Part shown: positions 26,313-36,648 of the stretch, in pieces
Position numbering within the stretch: position 1 is the stretch's first letter
Layout of the letters: each line of letters begins with the position of its first letter
Origin: Nostoc cf. commune SO-36
Lineage (GTDB): Bacteria; Cyanobacteriota; Cyanobacteriia; Cyanobacteriales; Nostocaceae
DNA length: 64,000 bases
NCBI RefSeq assembly: GCF_023734775.1
Contig: NZ_AP025732.1
Coordinates: 1-64,000 of the forward strand
Direction: 5' to 3'
The notes under the pieces: model-generated
The model's database searches: none
Told to the model about the DNA's origin: nothing
Seen by the model: only the letters and a program-made list of their open reading frames with translations
Program-made: the position numbers and the translations under genes

Positions 26313-28104
26313 TTATCGTTTCGCCAACTTCTTCGACATCTTCCGCAGGCGAATCGATTGGGGTGTAACTTCCACCAGTTCATCGGCTGCGATGTATTCC
26401 AAAGCACGCTCTAGGCTCATGTCTATCGGTGCTTGCAGTTGTACCAATTCATCGCCACCAGCAGCGCGGTGGTTGGTCAACTGCTTGGTCTTACAGATAT
26501 TTAGTTCCAAATCTTGCGAGCGAGTGTGTTCTCCCACAATCATGCCTCTGTAAACCTTTGTGCCGGGAGTAATAAAGAATGCTCCTCTATCTTCGGCGTT
26601 TCTCATGGCGTAGAAGGTAGAAACGCCTTCTTCAAAGGAGATTAAAACGCCTTTATTACGGGCTTCAATGTCGCCACTGATCTGACGGTAGTCTAAGAAG
26701 CTGTGGTTCATGATGCCTTCACCACGAGTCATCCGCATGAATTCACCCCGGAAACCAATCAAACCACGGGCGGGTATGACAAACTCTAGTTGGGTGCGAT
26801 CGCCACTACCTGGTTGCATATCTTGCATTTCGCCTTTGCGTTGTCCCAGGCGTTCAATACAGCTACCCACGCCATCAGCAGGAATGTCTAACACCAAGAG
26901 TTCGTAAGGTTCGCAAGGTTGACCGTTGATTTCGCGGTAAATTACCTGTGGCTGAGATACCTGAAACTCGAAGCCTTCCCGACGCATGGTTTCGATTAAG
27001 ATACCCAGGTGGAGTTCTCCACGACCGGAAACGAGGAATTTATCGGGAGAATCAGTTTCTTCGACACGCAAAGCAACGTTGGTTTCGAGTTCGCGGAATA
27101 GGCGATCGCGTATTTGACGGGAAGTTACCAACTTGCCTTCTTGACCGGCAAAGGGCGAATCATTCACCCAGAAGGCCATTTGCAAGGTTGGTTCATCTAC
27201 TTTAATTAGTGGTAAAGCTTGTGGGTCATTGGGGTCAGTAATCGTTTCCCCAATATAAGCATCAGCGAAACCAGACACCGCGACAATATAACCTGCGGTT
27301 GCTTCTTCCATCTCTACACGCTTCAGTCCATCAAAGCCCATCAATTTGGTAATCTTACCCTTGACAATGGTGCCGTCTTCTGTTACTAAAGCTGCTTGTT
27401 GTCCTGAGCGGATAGTACCGTTGTGAATTCTGCCAATGACAATCCGTCCCAGATATTCAGAATAATCTAGGGTTGTAACTTGCAATTGCAGAGGTTTCTT
27501 GCTGTCGCCTACTGGTGGTGGAACGTGTTGCAGAATTGCGTTAAACAGGGGTTGCATATCTACCGATTCTGCTTCCAAGCTTTCCTTAGCAAAACCTGCC
27601 ATACCGGAGGCAAACAGATAGGTAAAATCACACTGGTCTTCATCTGCGCCTAATTCTAAGAACAGATCCAATACTTTATCAACAGCAACGTGGGGGTCAG
27701 TTTGTCCACGATCAATTTTGTTGATAATAACGATGGGGCGCAGTCCTTTTTCTAAAGCTTTTTTGAGGACAAAGCGCGTTTGGGGTATGGGGCCTTCATT
27801 GGCATCGACAATTAGAAGACATCCGTCAACCATGCCGAGTAGCGCGTTCGACTTCGCCACCAAAGTCAGCGTGGTCCAGGAGTATCAACAATATTAATTA
27901 TTGTTTCTTGTAGCGAACCGCCGTATTTTTGGAAAGGATGGTAATACCCCGTTCTCTTTCTAGGGCGTTGGAGTCCATAACGCAATCCGGAACGTCCTTC
28001 GCCTTCGCGGAAAATGCCGGATTGTTTGAGGAGTGCGTCAACCAGCGTGGTTTTACCGTGGTCAACGTGGGCGATAATGGCGACGTTGCGATTGGGAGCG
28101 TCCT
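26313..28104 (-). pseudogene. typA: TypA/BipA ribosome-associated GTPase, N-terminus frameshifted
   Basis: Translational GTPase of the EF-G/LepA superfamily, acting in ribosome assembly and stress response. Codons from about 27840 to the stop are intact (G-domain end NKIDRG, domain II, EF-G-like domains, C-terminal LRKMSKKLAKR). The first 270 bp are broken: the expected start ATG reads AGG near 28104; a base is missing near 28090; one is extra at 27996-27997; one is missing near 27908; extras occur at 27873-27874 and 27842. Correcting these recovers [20 protein letters not shown], the switch regions ERERGITI and [17 protein letters not shown], and exactly 596 aa, the normal length. Such dense damage in an otherwise perfect gene suggests poor consensus. 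Terminator at 26263-26288. Confidence 0.85.
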
Positions 28105-28642
28105 AGAAGCTTTTGGTGAACTCTAGAGTTGGGTTTTGAGATTTACATTACATTTGAATGCTAGGCTTTTCTAACAGAATTGGGGATGATCAGCAAACTC
28201 TGTAAAGAACCTTTAACAATTCTAGCGTAATCGTCACAATTACGGTGAGTTTTATAAACGCTGCTGAGGGACTTCCAACTAAAAAAATACCCATCACTTT
28301 GGTGAGCAGGGGAAGCAGGGGGCGCAGGGGAGGAAGAATCTAGCGATCGTCTTCGCTCCCAAAATTGAATAATTTAATTTCTGGAAGTCCTTGAGACGGA
28401 AAGTTATGCAGGCTGAATTGTGCGCTTTGGGTTAAATTATTTATCCGATGTTGTTAGAAAGGTTAACAAAGGTAGTTGAAGAGCAGGTAAATGTATGGTT
28501 AAAACTTCTAAAATATATTTTGTTCCTTAAATTCAGTCTGGCTTATGCGACAATTAACACCAGCATTTTGGAGTTTTAAATAATGGCTTGAGTGTTAAAA
28601 CGGCAATTGCAGAGAGTCAAAAAATCTAAAATCTAAAATTGT
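28105..28642. repeat. 538-bp spacer with dispersed repeat copy 2
   Basis: Spacer between divergent typA and the allophanate hydrolase gene. 28268-28337 repeats the element at 13614 (identical GGGACTTCCAACTAAAAAAA, then a GCAGGGG tract). AATCTAAAATCTAAAAT lies just before the next gene. No coding sequence seen. Confidence 0.6.
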
Positions 28643-30028
28643 GTGAAAGACTTGCTCCACCTGGATATTACATCGCTGCTTACAGCTTATCGAACCGCTC
28701 AATTGCAACCAACGGATGTGATTGAGTCAGTTTATCGCCGGATTGCCGCACGGGGAAACGATGCCGTCTGGATTCATCTCTTACCACAAGCACAGGCGAT
28801 CGCTCAAGCTCAATCCCTCGCTGGCAGGAATATCGATGAGTTACCTCTCTATGGCATCCCTTTTGCGGTGAAAGATAACATTGATGTGGCAAAAATGCCT
28901 ACGACTGCTGGCTGTCCAGCTTACAGCTACATCCCCGAAAAAACGGCAACGGTAGTTGATCGCTTGCTTCAAGCTGGGGCAATTTTGATCGGTAAAACCA
29001 ATCTCGATCAGTTTGCCACGGGGTTAGTCGGGGTGCGATCGCCTTATGGAGCCTGTAGCAGTGTTTTCCATGAAGATTATATTTCTGGTGGCTCTAGTTC
29101 TGGTTCCGCCGTGGCCGTGGCAGCAGGGCTGGTAAGCTTTTCACTAGGAACTGATACAGCAGGTTCTGGACGAGTCCCAGCAGCATTTAACAATATTGTC
29201 GGACTCAAACCTACCAGAGGTGTATTAAGTACTTCCGGCGTAGTGCCTGCCTGTCGTTCCCTCGATTGCGTTTCTATTTTCACATTGAATTGCCAAGATG
29301 CTGAAATTCTCTGGCAAGTTGCCAGTGGCTTTGATATCTGCGATAGTTATTCCCGCCAAGTTCCACCACAAACGGCAGCAATTCCATCATCTTTTTCCTT
29401 TGGAGTACCCAAGGCGGATCAATTGCAGTTCTTTGGTGATGCAGCCGCAGCAGATTTGTATGAACAAGGATTACAGCATTTAAAAGCGATCGGTGGGAAT
29501 CCTGTTGAAATTGATTTTCAGCCCTTCCAGCAAGCCGCTAATTTGCTCTACTCTGGTGCTTGGGTGGCAGAACGACTCGCCGCTATTCAACCGTTCTTTG
29601 AAACTCAAGCTGATGCTATTCATCCGGTTGTGCGCCAAATTATAAGCAATGGTTTACGCTACACAGCAGTAGATACTTTCAAGGGTTTTTACGCTCTAGA
29701 AGCACTCAATCAAGAAGCTGCACAGCAGTGGCAAAAAGTCAATATTTTGGCATTGCCTACCACCGGAACTATCTACACCAAAGCGGAAGTAGAAGCCGAG
29801 CCGATCGCACTCAACACGAACCTAGGTTACTACACCAATTTCGTGAACTTGATGGACTTGTGTGCGATCGCTCTTCCCTCTGGCTTCCGTGCCAATGGTT
29901 TACCCGTTGGCATTACTTTAATCGGGCAAGCGTTTCAAGATGTGGCACTGTGTCAATTAGGTGGTTTGTATCACCATCAAATGGGCAATACTTCTGGTAA
30001 AACAACTGCTGCGAGGATTTCTGCATGA
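28643..30028 (+). CDS. atzF: Allophanate hydrolase, amidase domain (AtzF-type)
   Basis: Amidase-signature enzyme hydrolysing allophanate to ammonia and CO2 in urea breakdown. 461 aa, starting at GTG 28643. The Ser-cisSer-Lys triad is visible: Lys in GIPFAVKDNIDVA, the Gly/Ser-rich loop ISGGSSSGSAVAVAAG and the nucleophilic Ser in LGTDTAGSGRVPAA. Fused AtzF enzymes carry a C-terminal domain; here it is encoded by the next gene, which overlaps by ATGA. The specific AtzF match (DNIDVAKMPTTAGCPAYSY) favours this over a general amidase. Confidence 0.85.
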   Translation: MKDLLHLDITSLLTAYRTAQLQPTDVIESVYRRIAARGNDAVWIHLLPQAQAIAQAQSLAGRNIDELPLYGIPFAVKDNIDVAKMPTTAGCPAYSYIPEKTATVVDRLLQAGAILIGKTNLDQFATGLVGVRSPYGACSSVFHEDYISGGSSSGSAVAVAAGLVSFSLGTDTAGSGRVPAAFNNIVGLKPTRGVLSTSGVVPACRSLDCVSIFTLNCQDAEILWQVASGFDICDSYSRQVPPQTAAIPSSFSFGVPKADQLQFFGDAAAADLYEQGLQHLKAIGGNPVEIDFQPFQQAANLLYSGAWVAERLAAIQPFFETQADAIHPVVRQIISNGLRYTAVDTFKGFYALEALNQEAAQQWQKVNILALPTTGTIYTKAEVEAEPIALNTNLGYYTNFVNLMDLCAIALPSGFRANGLPVGITLIGQAFQDVALCQLGGLYHHQMGNTSGKTTAARISA

Positions 30029-30444
30029 CAACCGCATCCACCAATATGATTGCTCTTGCTGTTGTTGGCGCTCATCTCACTGGGCAACCCTTGAACTATC
30101 AACTGCAAGAGCGTCATGCTACTTTATTGAAAACCTGCGAAACCGCCTCCACCTATCGCTTCTACGCCCTTGCCAATACCCAACCTGCCAAACCTGGATT
30201 AGTGAAAGTTCTCGATGGTTCTGGGGTAGGTATTGAAGTAGAAGTATGGCAACTGAGTGCAGAAGGCTTTGGTACTTTTGTCGCCGCAGTACCGCCGCCC
30301 CTAGTGATTGGCACTTTAGACTTGGAAGACGGTTCCTCAGTTAAAGGATTTTTATGTGAACCTTATGTCATTGCCGATGCACAAGATATTTCCCAGTATG
30401 GCGGCTGGCGCAATTATCTTGCTAGTTCGGGTAAGACTAGCTAG
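30025..30444 (+). CDS. Allophanate hydrolase C-terminal domain protein
   Basis: 139-aa protein matching the C-terminal domain of AtzF (AVVGAHLTGQPLNYQL, VGIEVEVWQLSAEGFGTFVAAVPPPL, GFLCEPYVI), a gamma-glutamylcyclotransferase-like fold thought to act in decarboxylation or assembly. Start overlaps the stop of the amidase gene by 4 bp (ATGA), a sign of translational coupling and of a real two-gene arrangement rather than a frameshift. Some cyanobacteria annotate it as a separate allophanate hydrolase-related protein. Confidence 0.8.
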   Translation: MTTASTNMIALAVVGAHLTGQPLNYQLQERHATLLKTCETASTYRFYALANTQPAKPGLVKVLDGSGVGIEVEVWQLSAEGFGTFVAAVPPPLVIGTLDLEDGSSVKGFLCEPYVIADAQDISQYGGWRNYLASSGKTS

Positions 30445-30447
30445 ATA

Positions 30448-30554
30448 AGACCTCTTGCAAAAGTGCTTTTTGCAAGGGGGAAAAGGGTAAAGGTTAAAGG
30501 GGAAGGGGACAATACAGAACCTTTTCCCCTTTTACCGACTTATGCAAGAAGTCT
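30448..30554. repeat. Palindromic repeat upstream of the MITE
   Basis: Imperfect inverted repeat with ends AGACCTCTTGCAAAAG (30448-30463) and CTTATGCAAGAAGTCT (30539-30554), enclosing purine-rich and pyrimidine-rich tracts that can pair with each other. A related half (TTATGCAAGACATCTAA) is at 18945-18961. Common cyanobacterial intergenic repeat; non-coding. Confidence 0.55.
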
Positions 30555-30560
30555 ATAGAG

Positions 30561-30715
30561 CAATACAGTTCAGTTAAGCATCTCTTTCTTCTCTCTGCGT
30601 TCTCTGCGCCTTCTCTACGAGACGCTACGCGTTGGCGAAAGCCTCTCGTAGAGAAGGCGGTTCGTTAAAAAATTGACTTTGGAACCAGAGTTTTAGCCTT
30701 AACTGAACCGTATTG
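30561..30715. mobile_element. MITE-like element, 155 bp, with target-site duplication
   Basis: Terminal inverted repeats CAATACAGTTCAGTTAAG (30561-30578) and CTTAACTGAACCGTATTG (30698-30715), 17/18 matching. It is flanked on both sides by the exact 10-bp direct repeat GTCTATAGAG (30551-30560 and 30716-30725), the mark of transposition. The interior has a hairpin (GCCTTCTCTACGAG/CTCGTAGAGAAGGC, about 30610-30659) and no ORF. It inserted just past the aroG stop. A single end of the same family is at about 18689, and the interior sequence recurs at about 51718-51751. Mobilised in trans by an unknown transposase. Confidence 0.75.
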
Positions 30716-30730
30716 GTCTATAGAGGGGAA

Positions 30731-31831
30731 CTACTTTGAGAGTTCTGGAGTGAGCATAATTTGGGTTTCACCAACGCGATTATATGCAGGTTTAGACCAG
30801 CGATCGACTACTTTGCCGAGAACTGACATATCTTGAACTAAGCGGTCAAATTTATCAGGGGTGAGAGATTGGGGGCCATCGGATAAAGCTTTTGCGGGGT
30901 TGGGGTGAACTTCAATCATTAAGGAATCTGTACCAGCTGCGATCGCAGCCATTGCCATCGATGGCACATATTCAGACCTACCCGTACCATGACTGGGATC
31001 AATCATAATCGGTAAATGGGTAAGCGATCGCAACACCGGAAGCACCGATAAATCTAAAGTATTCCGAGCATATTTGCCATCAAAGGTTCTGATTCCCCGT
31101 TCACACAAAATCACATTTGGATTTCCAGATGCCAAAATATATTCTGCTGCCATCAGCCACTCGTCAATTGTGGCAGACATCCCCCGCTTGAGTAGCACTG
31201 GTTTATCTTGAGCGCCTACCTTTTTGAGCAACGAAAAGTTGTGCATATTCCGCGCCCCGATTTGGATGATGTCAGCTGTTTTCGCCACTGCTGATAAATC
31301 GGCAGCATCCATGAGTTCTGTGACGATACCCAAACCAGTAGCTTCTCGTGCTGCTGCTAATAAATCTAAAGCGCTTTCACCATAACCTTGAAACGCATAA
31401 GGTGAAGTGCGGGGTTTGTAAGCTCCGCCACGGAGAAACTGCGCTCCTGCTGCCTTGACGCGCTTTGCTGTTTCGACAATCATCGCTTCATTTTCAACAG
31501 AACAAGGCCCAGCTACGATTACAATCGGGTGAAGTTCGCCGAAATAGATATCACCGTTAGGTGTTGGTACAACAACTTCGCTGGCTTCTCCATGTCGAAA
31601 TTCTCGACTTACCCGCTTGAAAGGTTGTTGCACTCGTAATACTTGCTCAATCCAAGGGCTGAACTCTTGAACCTGTAATATATCCATGCTAATGGTATCA
31701 CCAATTAGCCCCAGCACAACTTTATGAGTGCCAACGCTTTTTTCTACCGTGACTCCCCAAGTCTCACTCACTTCTTGGCTGATGCGAGTAATTTCTTCAA
31801 CAGGTGTACCGCTCTTAAGTATGATAATCAT
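30731..31831 (-). CDS. aroG: 3-deoxy-7-phosphoheptulonate (DAHP) synthase
   Basis: First enzyme of the shikimate pathway, condensing phosphoenolpyruvate and erythrose 4-phosphate. 366 aa, the type I-beta form: an N-terminal regulatory domain (about 1-75) is followed by the TIM barrel with VAGPCSVEN, GAYKPRTSPYAFQG, KRGMSAT, ERGIRTF and the metal-site segment IMIDPSHGTGR. Last gene of the scytonemin locus, in the position of the aroG paralogue in N. punctiforme. It probably gives the sunscreen pathway its own carbon supply. Frame intact; a MITE sits 16 bp beyond the stop. Confidence 0.93.
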   Translation of the reverse strand: MIIILKSGTPVEEITRISQEVSETWGVTVEKSVGTHKVVLGLIGDTISMDILQVQEFSPWIEQVLRVQQPFKRVSREFRHGEASEVVVPTPNGDIYFGELHPIVIVAGPCSVENEAMIVETAKRVKAAGAQFLRGGAYKPRTSPYAFQGYGESALDLLAAAREATGLGIVTELMDAADLSAVAKTADIIQIGARNMHNFSLLKKVGAQDKPVLLKRGMSATIDEWLMAAEYILASGNPNVILCERGIRTFDGKYARNTLDLSVLPVLRSLTHLPIMIDPSHGTGRSEYVPSMAMAAIAAGTDSLMIEVHPNPAKALSDGPQSLTPDKFDRLVQDMSVLGKVVDRWSKPAYNRVGETQIMLTPELSK

Positions 31832-31880
31832 CTATTTTTCCTTCCGTATAGTTTTTGGGTTTAATACAGTCCGTTCGTAG

Positions 31881-31901
31881 GGGCACAGCAATGCTGTGCC
31901 C
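31881..31901. terminator. Hairpin between trpD and aroG
   Basis: Perfect 10-bp stem GGGCACAGCA/TGCTGTGCCC with a one-base centre, in the 82-bp gap between trpD and aroG. No T-run follows, so it may be a dispersed hairpin or an RNA-processing site within the operon rather than a true terminator. Confidence 0.4.
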
Positions 31902-31913
31902 TTACCTTGGGAA

Positions 31914-33005
31914 TTAGCGCAAAAATTCAGCAAGTTGTTCTAGTTTTGTCCAAGCCGCACCGCTTTGGAGAATTTCCTTGGCAAGGGCAATACCTTTAAC
32001 ACAACCTGCTAAAACATCAGTTTCCCCATCAATCGCTTCACCAACTTGCAGCGCGAGAGCTGTATTTAAAGCGACGACATCTTGCTGCGCTTGAGTGCCT
32101 TTACCTTGCAAAACTGCCTTCAAAATTTCGGCATTTTCTTCAACATCTCCACCGCATAACGCCGCAGTGGGTGCAAAACTCAAACCAAGTTCTTGAGGAT
32201 TGAGGGTTAGAGAACGCACTTTTTTATTTTGGAGTACAGCTAAATCAGTGACATCTGCCAAACCAGCTTCATCTAAACGTTCCCGTCCGTGGAGGGCGAT
32301 CGCTTGCTGACATCCCAATTGAGATAAAGCTTGCACAATCTCCTCTAGTAAAAGCGGATCGTTGACACCAATAATTTGCCCTGTTGGCCGCATGGGATTT
32401 ACTAGCGGGCCGAGTAAGTTAAAAACAGTCCTTACTTTCAAAGTTTTTCGCAAAGTAGCGATCGCCTTTAGTGCAGGATGCCAACCGGGAGCAAACAAAA
32501 AGGTGATTCCAACTTCACCCACTGCGGCTTGCACTTTTTCTGGAGTGGCGTTGAGATTTATACCCAAAGCTTCCAGCACATCAGCCGAACCAGTCTTGCT
32601 GGATGCAGAACGATTGCCATGTTTGGCAACCTTTACCCCGGCGGCGGCGGCAACAAAGGCGACAGCAGTGGAAATATTAAAGGTTGAAGCACCATCTCCA
32701 CCAGTTCCACAGGTGTCAATTAGGGGGGCTGGGTACTGGGTGCTAGGTACTGGCGATTGGGATTGTAAGACACTGGCCATCCCGACTAATTCTTGGGCGG
32801 ATACGCCTTTAGCTTGGATTGCGGCTAAAATCGCTCCTGAGAGGACATCGGGAATGGCATCTGTGAGCCAACCTTGCATCAAATCCGCAGCTTGGGAAAC
32901 TGTCAACGATTGCCGAGCAAACAACTGTTGCAATAAAGCTGGCCAGTTGTATAACTCAGAAGTGACGGGGATGTTGTCAAGTGGGGTTTTAGTTACAGCT
33001 ATCAT
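31914..33005 (-). CDS. trpD: Anthranilate phosphoribosyltransferase
   Basis: Second tryptophan-specific step: transfers phosphoribose to anthranilate. 363 aa, normal length. The phosphate-binding loop [19 protein letters not shown], the [21 protein letters not shown] segment and the conserved [13 protein letters not shown] are present. Part of the aromatic supply cassette of the scytonemin locus. Frame intact. Confidence 0.95.
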   Translation of the reverse strand: MIAVTKTPLDNIPVTSELYNWPALLQQLFARQSLTVSQAADLMQGWLTDAIPDVLSGAILAAIQAKGVSAQELVGMASVLQSQSPVPSTQYPAPLIDTCGTGGDGASTFNISTAVAFVAAAAGVKVAKHGNRSASSKTGSADVLEALGINLNATPEKVQAAVGEVGITFLFAPGWHPALKAIATLRKTLKVRTVFNLLGPLVNPMRPTGQIIGVNDPLLLEEIVQALSQLGCQQAIALHGRERLDEAGLADVTDLAVLQNKKVRSLTLNPQELGLSFAPTAALCGGDVEENAEILKAVLQGKGTQAQQDVVALNTALALQVGEAIDGETDVLAGCVKGIALAKEILQSGAAWTKLEQLAEFLR

Positions 33006-33007
33006 AT

Positions 33008-33050
33008 TTGTCGTTAGTCATTGGTCATTAGTCATTGGTCATTAGTCATT
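33008..33050. repeat. Heptamer repeats between trpB and trpD
   Basis: Alternating TTAGTCA and TTGGTCA heptamers (about six copies) in the 81-bp spacer, and an inverted match (ATGACTAATGACAAG) at about 33062-33076. STRR class. Confidence 0.7.
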
Positions 33051-33086
33051 CACGAAGGATAAATGACTAATGACAAGAAGAGAAAA

Positions 33087-34316
33087 CTAAGGAATAAGGA
33101 CTTTGGCGACCGTTTGCACATCTTTGTCACCTCTGCCGGAACAGTTGATGACGATGCGGGGGTTGCCTTCTAGTTGAGGACAAAGGGTTTCGAGATATGC
33201 GATCGCATGAGCAGTTTCTAAGGCTGGGATAATCCCTTCTAGTTGCGAAAGCCTTTGGAATGCATCTAACGCTTGTTTATCGGTAACACTGTAATATTCG
33301 GCGCGACCAAGATCCTTTAAATAACTATGCTCTGGCCCTACACCGGGATAATCTAATCCGGCACTAATTGAATGGGGTTCGATGACTTGACCATCATCAT
33401 CTTGCAGTAAATAGCTCATTGCACCGTGCAACACACCTATTTTTCCTTTTGTCAAGGTAGCAGCGTGTTTTTCTGTATCTACACCTTCACCCGCCGCTTC
33501 TACTCCGATTAAGCGCACCGAAGGTTCACGCATAAACTCATGAAACAAACCGATCGCATTGGAACCTCCACCCACGCAAGCCAGTAGAATATCTGGTAAT
33601 CCTCCCCATTTCTCCTGAGCTTGAGCGCGAGTTTCTACACCAATTATCGCGTGGAAGTCACGGACAATCATTGGGTAGGGATGAGGGCCTGCAACAGAAC
33701 CGAGGATGTAATGGGTTGTTTCTACATTCGTCACCCAATCCCGAATTGCTTCAGAAGTTGCATCCTTGAGAGTTCCCGTACCTGCTTCTACTGGTCGAAC
33801 TTCTGCTCCCATCAACTTCATGCGGAACACGTTCAAGGCTTGGCGTTCCATATCGTGGACGCCCATGTAAATCACACATTTCAAACCAAACCTAGCACAT
33901 ACAGTTGCAGTTGCTACGCCGTGTTGTCCTGCGCCTGTCTCTGCAATTACTCGTTTTTTGCCCATGCGTTTAGCGAGTAATACTTGAGCCAAAGCATTAT
34001 TAATTTTGTGAGCGCCTGTATGATTTAAATCTTCGCGCTTTAAATAGATTTGTGGCCCTGTGCCATCTGGTCTAGCGTAGTTTGTTGTCAACCGTTCAGC
34101 AAAATATAATGGGCTGGGTCGTCCTACATAATCGCGCAGTAGGTTTTGCAGTTCTGCTTGGAAACTCGGCTCGTTGCAATATTGATTAAATGCCGCTTCC
34201 AATTCACTTAATGCAGGCATTAAGGTTTCGGGGACGTACTTACCGCCAAATTTTCCAAATCTGCCTAGAGAATCTGGTTGCACAGTTGCAGTCTTGATGT
34301 CTTGTATGCTTACCAC
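33087..34316 (-). CDS. trpB: Tryptophan synthase beta chain
   Basis: PLP enzyme joining indole and serine. 409 aa, the normal TrpB1 length. The PLP lysine lies in [14 protein letters not shown], and the substrate loop in [16 protein letters not shown] and the phosphate-binding GGGSNAIG are present. Pairs with TrpA (35821-36648), from which it is separated only by tyrP. A locus-specific paralogue is expected to exist beside a housekeeping trpB elsewhere. Frame intact. Confidence 0.96.
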   Translation of the reverse strand: MVSIQDIKTATVQPDSLGRFGKFGGKYVPETLMPALSELEAAFNQYCNEPSFQAELQNLLRDYVGRPSPLYFAERLTTNYARPDGTGPQIYLKREDLNHTGAHKINNALAQVLLAKRMGKKRVIAETGAGQHGVATATVCARFGLKCVIYMGVHDMERQALNVFRMKLMGAEVRPVEAGTGTLKDATSEAIRDWVTNVETTHYILGSVAGPHPYPMIVRDFHAIIGVETRAQAQEKWGGLPDILLACVGGGSNAIGLFHEFMREPSVRLIGVEAAGEGVDTEKHAATLTKGKIGVLHGAMSYLLQDDDGQVIEPHSISAGLDYPGVGPEHSYLKDLGRAEYYSVTDKQALDAFQRLSQLEGIIPALETAHAIAYLETLCPQLEGNPRIVINCSGRGDKDVQTVAKVLIP

Positions 34317-34467
34317 AGTTGAAAATCCTTTATGTTCAAGTATTTTTTACTTTTGTTCTAACTTTTTATCCCAATCTGAAAAATGATTGCGGCAGATGGA
34401 CAGAGAAAACCCAGATACAGTAAGTGGTTTCCAATCCAAAATCTAAAATCTAAAATTCAAAATGGTA

Positions 34468-35714
34468 TTAGAACTTATTCCACAGATAAAATTCTTTTCG
34501 CGTTTCTTTTTCACGGGTTTCGTAGGTATAGCCCAATTCCCTGTGATTCAAAACGTCTATAGGGCGCACCAAATCCTTAGAGTCAAAATTTGGTAATAGG
34601 GATAGCAAATCTCCTAATGCCGTAGCTTTGGGGGTAGACATACCGCCATCCCTAAGGCCACATTAGGTCTTTAAGGTTGTGTCCGTAAGGCTGACCATCA
34701 GCAGGATAGAAATCGCTACCTTGATGGACCGTTCTCTTGCCATTCAGCCCAGAGGCGGTCTGCGTTTGCATGATGCAACCAAAACACTGGGTCATAAGGC
34801 GAACTTGGTATATTGCTCATAGTACCCAAGCCCTTAAACTTTACGGGTCTTGTACTTGCGTCTATCTGTACCCCACCAACTAAACCATGAATATAGTTGT
34901 GTACAAATCCCCCTGGGGTAACTTTACCTTGCTCATCTACAGAGATAAATCCTTCTAAAGCAGGGCGAAATAGAGAATAATCATTAAGAGCCAAGGCACG
35001 CTCAACATCTTTTTTGGGGACAGGGTAATCGGTGGCAGGAGGTAGTTTTAGAAAGCGGACAAGTGATGTACCTAATGATGTGTTGGTATCTAAGTCAATG
35101 TTTAATGCTGGATTCATAACCCAGCCATAAGCAGCCGAAAAAGCGCCTGGTACAATGCCACCTGTAAAGTTTCCTTGATTGGGAATTTTAATGGTTACTC
35201 CTTGACCGTTAGAACCAAGAAAGTCATCGTTAAAAATTACATCAAGTGCTTTGGCATCTGTCCAATCCCAGTAGGGGAGAGTAACATTTGGGTCTACTGC
35301 TTGCAGTGCTTGTTCAAATCTGCGAATATATTCTCGATGCCAAGGGAAAAATGCGGCATTTTCATGAGCCAATTCTTGAACCGAACCATTGGAATGTCCT
35401 TTATGGTTATGAATCAAGCGTGTTGCCCCTATATGTATGGCAACGAATTGGTCGTAAATACTGAGCTTGCTTCCTGCGGGGATTACAGTTTTTAAGGTTT
35501 TGATTGCCTTGACGAAGGCTGTTTTCTCTGCTGATGTTAGGTCAGTTACGTTCTTTCTTACATCTGGGCGAGCGTATTGTCCAACATTGTGATCCCAATT
35601 GTATTTGTATTGTTTGTAGTCAATGCGATCATGGGCGAAGACTGCGATCGCACAGGCGCTAACTAGAAGTAAGCTATAAATTAGTATTTTGACGGATTTC
35701 AGCAGGGATTTCAT
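34468..35714 (-). pseudogene. tyrP: Tyrosinase-family copper oxidase of the scytonemin locus, 3' end frameshifted
   Basis: Type-3 copper oxidase (tyrosinase fold), proposed to act in a late oxidative step outside the cytoplasm. Start ATG 35714 (MKSLLKSVKIL) gives a signal peptide; the longer open frame to 35837 is only translated repeat DNA. CuA ligands lie around AIHIGATRLIHNHKG and ENAAFFPWHREYIRRFE, then PYWDW, and CuB ligands around HNYIHGLVGG and DPVFWLHHANADRLWAEW. After NGPS the frame stops at 34716. One extra A near 34726 and one extra base near 34660 explain it: corrected, it continues GSDFYPADGQPYGHNLKDLMWP, then DGGMSTPKATALGDL, to a stop at 34468-34470, 414 aa in all. Confidence 0.8.
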
Positions 35715-35820
35715 AGCCAAGATTTCCTTTGTATTTCTTCCTTTGCGTTCTTTGCGGTTTGTTATTTTTTGTCGAACCACAGAGGCGCAGAGAACGCAGA
35801 GAGAGAAAAAAGAGAGTTTT

Positions 35821-36648
35821 TTATTTTGCGGAACCAACTTGTTGCAGGGATACTTGAGTAATAGCTGTTTTAAGTTCCTGACAGAGTTGTTCGACAGCTT
35901 GCAATCTTTGGGTTGAGCTACCTTCAGCTAACCTTTTAACGAAGGCACTACCAACAATCACCGCGTCTGCACCCCATTCCATTACTTGATGTGCTTGTTC
36001 TGGCCCGGAGATGCCAAAACCAACACCGATGGGTTTATCGGTGACGCTTCGCAAATCTGTAATTAAATGCTTTACGCGGTCTTGGATTTGAGCGCGGATA
36101 CCTGTAACACCTGTAACGCTCACTAGGTAGATAAAACCTTGAGATTGACGAGCGATCGCTTCAATTCTATCTTGAGAACTGGTAGGAGCTACGAGTAAAA
36201 TTACCTCAATTCCGTAAGATGCAGCAGTTTGGATTAATTCTTCTGCTTCTTCTAAGGGTAAGTCTGGCACTACTAAGCCTTGGACGCCAGCAGCAGCAAT
36301 TTTTCCTAAAAATGGCTTAATACCTCGGTGCAAAATAGGGTTGTAATAAGTAAATAGAATTATTGGCGCTTTTAGACTAGGAATCACTGTGTGCAACATC
36401 TCTAGCACTTGTTCTAATTTCGTGCCTTTTTGCAAAGCGCGGGTTGCTGCTGCTTGAATTACAGGCCCATCTGCGAGAGGATCGGAGTAGGGAATGCCCA
36501 ACTCGATAAAGTCTGCACCGTTGCGATCTAAAATACGTAATGCTTCGGCGGTGGTTTCTAAGTTAGGATCGCCTGCTGTGATAAAGGGGATTAAAGCACA
36601 CTGTTGGCGATCGCGTAAAGTTTGAAAGGAAGCTGAGATAGAAGTCAT
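35821..36648 (-). CDS. trpA: Tryptophan synthase alpha chain
   Basis: Cleaves indole-3-glycerol phosphate to indole for channelling to TrpB. 275 aa TIM barrel with catalytic Glu in [16 protein letters not shown], Asp in [11 protein letters not shown], and the phosphate site [19 protein letters not shown]. It lies upstream of tyrP in the aromatic cassette. The 3' end reaches into a small repeat (AGAACGCAGAGAG type) that separates it from tyrP. Frame intact. Confidence 0.95.
   Translation of the reverse strand: MTSISASFQTLRDRQQCALIPFITAGDPNLETTAEALRILDRNGADFIELGIPYSDPLADGPVIQAAATRALQKGTKLEQVLEMLHTVIPSLKAPIILFTYYNPILHRGIKPFLGKIAAAGVQGLVVPDLPLEEAEELIQTAASYGIEVILLVAPTSSQDRIEAIARQSQGFIYLVSVTGVTGIRAQIQDRVKHLITDLRSVTDKPIGVGFGISGPEQAHQVMEWGADAVIVGSAFVKRLAEGSSTQRLQAVEQLCQELKTAITQVSLQQVGSAK

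Noticed and set aside
35715..35837. N-terminal extension of the tyrosinase
   Set aside because: The extra 41 residues translate an AGAACGCAGAGAG-type repeat; the start at 35714 gives a normal signal peptide.
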